Below are positions 60,868 through 64,000 of a DNA stretch of 64,000 nucleotides, piece after piece. Under the pieces are notes generated by a model, which saw only the letters and a program-made list of their open reading frames with translations, searched no databases and was not told where the DNA came from. Source of the DNA: CAYOPZ01 sp964406005 (GTDB lineage: Bacteria; Bacteroidota; Bacteroidia; Bacteroidales; SM23-62); NCBI GenBank assembly GCA_964406005.1, contig CAYOPZ010000004.1, forward strand, positions 62,001-126,000. Reading direction: 5' to 3'. Numbering within the stretch: the first letter of the stretch is position 1; each line of letters starts with the position of its first letter. The translations under genes and the position numbers were made by a program.

Positions 60868-60955
60868 TACAGAGCGTTTAACCAAAAATACGAAAAAAGC
60901 GGTAACATGGAGATGCACACAGGAGAGCCCGGGATCCGGTATAAAATTATTTACA

Positions 60956-60963
60956 TATATTTA
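60956..60963 (+). promoter_or_regulatory. Candidate -7 element of the BASS transporter
   Basis: TATATTTA lies about 38 bases before the ATG at 61001 and resembles TAnnTTTG. Confidence 0.35.
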
Positions 60964-61000
60964 GAACCCTGTTTTTTCAGTCAAACCGGTATTACAGATC

Positions 61001-61969
61001 ATGTTGGAAGTTTTTCGGGCGATGGATTCAATAAGGTTGAATTTCAGCCAGGACAGTCTTCTTATCCTCAACCTGACCATTGCCTTCATCATGTTCGGCG
61101 TGGCTCTGGAGCTCAGACCGGTTCATTTCAGGAATCTGGCATTAAACCCGAAGTCTGCAATCGTCGGTGCCATTTCCCAGTTCATCCTGATGCCCGCCAT
61201 GACATTCATACTGGCCATTGCCCTTCGCAATTATATTACACCCACCATCGGGCTGGGCATGATACTGGTAGCTGCCTGTCCCGGAGGGAATGTTTCGAAT
61301 TTTTTCAGTGCCCTGGCACGGGGGAACGTGGCCCTTTCAGTGAGCCTTACAGCGGTATCCGATCTCGGGGCCATAGTCATTACACCCTTTAATTTCGCAT
61401 TCTGGGGAAGCCTGTTTACGAAAGTTTATTCGCTGCTGAATGCCTCAGAGCTGGTAAGGCCCCTTGAGATCCCACTCATGCATGTGTTCCAGACCGTGGT
61501 CGTTTTACTTGGGATCCCCCTTGTACTGGGGATGATCATCAACCTGAATTTCCCGAAATTCACAGCCGGGATACTCATATATATCAAGAGGTTGTCCCTG
61601 CTTGCATTCGGGGCCATTATCGCGGTGATGTTCCTGAAAAACTGGGAGTATTTTGTGCAGTACATCAGGTATATATTCCTGATCGTACTCATTCATAATA
61701 TCCTGGCATTGAGCGTGGGATATACATTCGCATCCCTGTTCAAAAGGCCGTACAGGGACCGCAAAACCATTTCCATAGAAACCGGCATACAGAATTCAGC
61801 GCTGGCGCTTATCCTGCTTTTCAATCCCAATATCTTCCCCCCGGGAATCGCAGTCGGAGGTATGGCATTCATAGCGGCATGGTGGGGCCTGTGGCATCTC
61901 GTTGCCGGCCTTGTCATGGGCGGCATCTGGTCGGGTTTCCGCCTGGCCCCCAAAGCCGCAGCGGCCTGA
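61001..61969 (+). CDS. BASS-family (bile acid:sodium symporter) transporter
   Basis: A 322-residue membrane protein with about nine or ten spans. FRNLALNPKSAIVGAISQFILMP, AACPGGNVSNFFSALARGN, LTAVSDLGAIVITPF and TGIQNSALALILLF are typical of the family; the CPGGNVSN and ETGIQNSALA segments form the sodium-binding crossover. The substrate could be a bile acid, pantoate or another organic anion. It is divergent from the TonB gene and its stop touches that of convergent gerW-type gene with no gap. Confidence 0.92.
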   Translation: MLEVFRAMDSIRLNFSQDSLLILNLTIAFIMFGVALELRPVHFRNLALNPKSAIVGAISQFILMPAMTFILAIALRNYITPTIGLGMILVAACPGGNVSNFFSALARGNVALSVSLTAVSDLGAIVITPFNFAFWGSLFTKVYSLLNASELVRPLEIPLMHVFQTVVVLLGIPLVLGMIINLNFPKFTAGILIYIKRLSLLAFGAIIAVMFLKNWEYFVQYIRYIFLIVLIHNILALSVGYTFASLFKRPYRDRKTISIETGIQNSALALILLFNPNIFPPGIAVGGMAFIAAWWGLWHLVAGLVMGGIWSGFRLAPKAAAA

Positions 61970-62359
61970 TCATGATTTCCCCTTGTCTTCTTTACCCTCC
62001 TCTTTCTTTTCCTTCATCTCCGCCATCTTTTCCACCAAATCGGGCACCTTTTCGAAAAGGGTGTGCAATCCTTTTTTCCTGTCGGCGGCAATAAAGGATA
62101 TCTCATCACCCCTGGATACCAGGAACCCGACGGGAATGACACCGATGGCCGCTCCGGCTCCTCCTCCTTCGCCTTTCTTTTTTCCCTTGAACCGATCATC
62201 GGTACCGACACCGGAACCGAAACCTGTTCCAACCTTGATTACGGGTTTGCAGGTGAATTCCCCGATCCTGAACTCTTCTCCAATAACAAGATCCGTTTTG
62301 GCAAAGCTTTTTACCTGTTCTGAAACTTTGTCCAGCAATTCTTCAACATTGATTTCCAT
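61970..62359 (-). CDS. GerW/YtfJ-family protein
   Basis: A 129-residue protein of the GerW (YtfJ) family. FAKTDLVIGEEFRIGEFTCKPVIKVGTGFGSG and a glycine-rich central part (GGGAGAAIGVIPVGFLV) match it. In Bacillus, YtfJ localises to spores, but the family also occurs in non-spore-formers and its general role is unknown. It is directly downstream of a DUF2953-type gene, a pairing seen in Firmicutes as ytfI-ytfJ. Confidence 0.87.
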   Translation of the reverse strand: MEINVEELLDKVSEQVKSFAKTDLVIGEEFRIGEFTCKPVIKVGTGFGSGVGTDDRFKGKKKGEGGGAGAAIGVIPVGFLVSRGDEISFIAADRKKGLHTLFEKVPDLVEKMAEMKEKKEEGKEDKGKS

Positions 62360-62363
62360 TTTC

Positions 62364-62888
62364 TTAAAATTTTGGGTTTAACATTCTGTATTTATATTTG
62401 ATTCCAATCCATAATAAACTGGCAAGCCTGTTTCTAAGGTCCATGACAAGCGTATTCTCCTCCATGAAATTCACACGGATACGAATGCGCTCACTGCGGG
62501 TAAACATGAGGACAGGGACCATGAAAGCATTCAGGAGGTAATCCCCGCTGTCTATATTCAGGTATAAAAGCTTAAGCCTGAAAGACTTTAACAGCTCCCT
62601 GAAGGCCATTATCCCGTATTTGACCGATCCGGTCCTGCGCGGTTTCCTGCCTTTCGGTTTCCGTTGACCTTTCCCGGCAAATCCGTAAGGATGCATCGTA
62701 AAAGGGATGAAAAAGACACGGATACGGACATGGTAACTTTCCTCATCCCGGACAAATCTGGCTTTAAAAATTCCCGGCAGCCTGGCCGAATATTGCTCTG
62801 AACCGGTATTTACAGCCAGGATAAGCGGTGCAAACAGGATCCAGCCGAGGAACATAACAAAAACCAGTATGACTATACACAGAACCAT
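62364..62888 (-). CDS. DUF2953-type membrane protein (YtfI-like), upstream of gerW
   Basis: A 174-residue protein with an N-terminal membrane segment (MVLCIVILVFVMFLGWILFA), a basic linker (GKGQRKPKGRKPRR) and a soluble C-terminal half (YLNIDSGDYLLNAFMVPVL). The length and the adjacent GerW gene four bases downstream match the DUF2953/YtfI partner of YtfJ. Function unknown. The family match is weaker than for GerW and rests partly on the neighbourhood. Confidence 0.75.
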   Translation of the reverse strand: MVLCIVILVFVMFLGWILFAPLILAVNTGSEQYSARLPGIFKARFVRDEESYHVRIRVFFIPFTMHPYGFAGKGQRKPKGRKPRRTGSVKYGIMAFRELLKSFRLKLLYLNIDSGDYLLNAFMVPVLMFTRSERIRIRVNFMEENTLVMDLRNRLASLLWIGIKYKYRMLNPKF

Positions 62889-62990
62889 GGCCCGAAATTA
62901 ATCTGTCAGTACCGGAAGGCCCTCCGTATTTCGGCCAGTAAGGGGTAGATTGACGGTGAATGAACTGTTTTTGCCTGCGAGATGAAAAAA

Positions 62991-64000
62991 TCATCCTCCC
63001 CATCCTTCGCGGTCGAGGTTCCGGTAGTTGATGGCTTCGGCAAGGTGGCGGCTCCTTACCTGTTCCGACCCCTCCAGGTCGGCGATGGTGCGGGAGACCT
63101 TCAGTATCCGGTAGTGGGCACGGGCCGAAAGGTCGAGCTTTTCCATGGCGGTTTTAAGCAGGCTCATCCCCGCATCATCCGGGTGGCAGAATTTCCGCAG
63201 GAGCGGCGGCGTCATCATGGCATTGCAGTGAACTCCGGGGATCTTCTTCATGCGTTCCTGCTGGATCTGCCGTGCCCTGACGACCCTTTCGCGGATGACC
63301 GGGCTTTTCTCGGACGGTTGCCGTACGGAAAGGTCATCAAAGGAAACGGGAACGACTTCAATGTGGATATCGATGCGGTCGAGCAGGGGGCCCGAAATGC
63401 GGTTCAGGTATTTACGCACCTGCCCGGGCATGCAGACACACTCCCTTTCAGGATGGTTATAATACCCACAGGGGCATGGGTTCATGGAAGCCACCAGCAT
63501 GAAGCTGGCGGGATATTCAATGGTGAACCTGGCCCGCGAAATGGTCATTGTCCTGCCTTCCATGGGTTGTCTCAGGACCTCCAGCACATTTCTCCTGAAT
63601 TCGGGAAGCTCGTCCATGAACAGAACGCCGTTATGCGCCAGGGAAATCTCCCCGGGCTGGGGGTAGGAGCCTCCGCCGACCAGGGCGGTATCGGATATGG
63701 TATGATGCGGATCCCTGAAAGGACGCCTCGTAATGAGGGATACCTCCTTTCCCAGCCTGCCGGCTACAGAATGTATCCTCGTGGTTTCCAGGGCCTCTTC
63801 GAGGGAAAGCGGGGGCAATATGGACGGCAATCTTTTGGCCAGCATGGTTTTCCCGCTTCCCGGAGGACCGACCATGATCAGGTTATGCCCGCCCGCCGCA
63901 GCGATCTCAAGGGCTCTTTTCACCTTTGCCTGTCCCTTCACCTCTGCAAAATCCGCGGCATGTCTGTCCATTGCGTCATGAAGGTCTTTCCTGAGGTTCA
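62991..64000 (-). CDS. YifB/ComM-family Mg-chelatase-like AAA ATPase, C-terminal part (5' end outside window)
   Basis: The frame is open to base 64000, so the N-terminus is outside. The visible part, about 336 residues, starts at NLRKDLHDAMDRHAADFAEV. DFAEVKGQAKVKRALEIAAAGGHN, the Walker A GPPGSGKTMLAKRLP, the Walker B area NGVLFMDELPEFRR, and FMLVASMNPCPCGYY with a cysteine-containing loop are typical. ComM-like proteins are hexameric helicases that extend recombination in natural transformation. The C-terminus (SRHLAEAINYRNLDREGWGG) is complete. Confidence 0.95.
   Translation of the reverse strand, partial: NLRKDLHDAMDRHAADFAEVKGQAKVKRALEIAAAGGHNLIMVGPPGSGKTMLAKRLPSILPPLSLEEALETTRIHSVAGRLGKEVSLITRRPFRDPHHTISDTALVGGGSYPQPGEISLAHNGVLFMDELPEFRRNVLEVLRQPMEGRTMTISRARFTIEYPASFMLVASMNPCPCGYYNHPERECVCMPGQVRKYLNRISGPLLDRIDIHIEVVPVSFDDLSVRQPSEKSPVIRERVVRARQIQQERMKKIPGVHCNAMMTPPLLRKFCHPDDAGMSLLKTAMEKLDLSARAHYRILKVSRTIADLEGSEQVRSRHLAEAINYRNLDREGWGG

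Overview
The window looks like chromosomal DNA of a member of the Bacteroidota, most likely an anaerobic or facultative Bacteroidales/Marinilabiliales-type organism. The evidence is a set of TAnnTTTG-type -7 promoter elements with few Shine-Dalgarno sites, a bS16 protein with the long C-terminal tail seen in this phylum, the conserved order mutL - rhomboid - rhomboid - EEP-family protein, DUF4251/DUF2807/DUF4190 proteins, LytTR membrane regulators, and two-component-type propellers fused to SpoIIE phosphatases. No insertion sequence, prophage, CRISPR array, rRNA or replication origin is visible.

Layout. 1-8.6 kb: end of a serpin gene, a DUF72 protein, an Rrf2 regulator with a ferredoxin, the NAD-salvage pair pncB-pncA, a PSP1/RicT-like protein and two secreted esterases. 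8.6-12.9 kb: a LytTR membrane regulator, a methyltransferase, then on the minus strand an RRM RNA-binding protein, a non-standard RpoD-family sigma factor and a cold-shock-domain protein; next to these lies a tRNA-Glu(UUC) gene surrounded by duplicated and repeated DNA. 12.95-25.6 kb: a long, mostly minus-strand stretch with mpl, a metallo-beta-lactamase-fold hydrolase on the plus strand, small envelope proteins, methylmalonyl-CoA mutase (mutA-mutB), fumC, a CAP-like lipoprotein, prfB with a programmed +1 frameshift, recX and prmC. 25.6-32.6 kb: ribD, a secreted TPR-caspase, a composite repeat, and a propeller/SpoIIE signalling protein. 32.6-43 kb: trxA and dnaE, then rpsP-rimM, a DUF2807 protein, and a minus-strand cluster with tsaC-type, glycosyltransferase, dapD, ArsP_2-type transporter and yidD genes. 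43-51.3 kb: phosphofructokinase of the PPi type, SPOR lipoprotein, a dihydroorotate-dehydrogenase-like protein, DUF434 protein, redoxin, a PLP dehydratase/racemase, an EEP-family protein and two rhomboids. 51.3-64 kb: a MITE-like element, mutL, a small membrane protein, dienelactone hydrolase, an anaerobic sulfatase-maturating enzyme, a TPR/SpoIIE protein, a TonB-dependent receptor, a BASS-family transporter, a GerW/DUF2953 pair and the C-terminal part of a YifB/ComM ATPase.

How the genes work together. The mutA-mutB and fumC genes with a PPi-type phosphofructokinase fit a fermentative life with succinate/propionate flux, but the rest of that pathway is outside the window. The most unusual content is non-coding or regulatory: a 72-nt dispersed repeat whose first 12 bases equal the tRNA-Glu 3' end, a second repeat family built of nested hairpins with co-varying arms at 29 kb and 51 kb, a ferredoxin lacking one expected cluster cysteine beside an Rrf2 regulator with three cysteines, a stress-type sigma/CSD/RRM gene run, and an S16 protein with a very long charged tail. 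Nothing in the window forms a clear complete new system; the strongest candidates for follow-up are the repeats and the caspase/SpoIIE neighbourhood.
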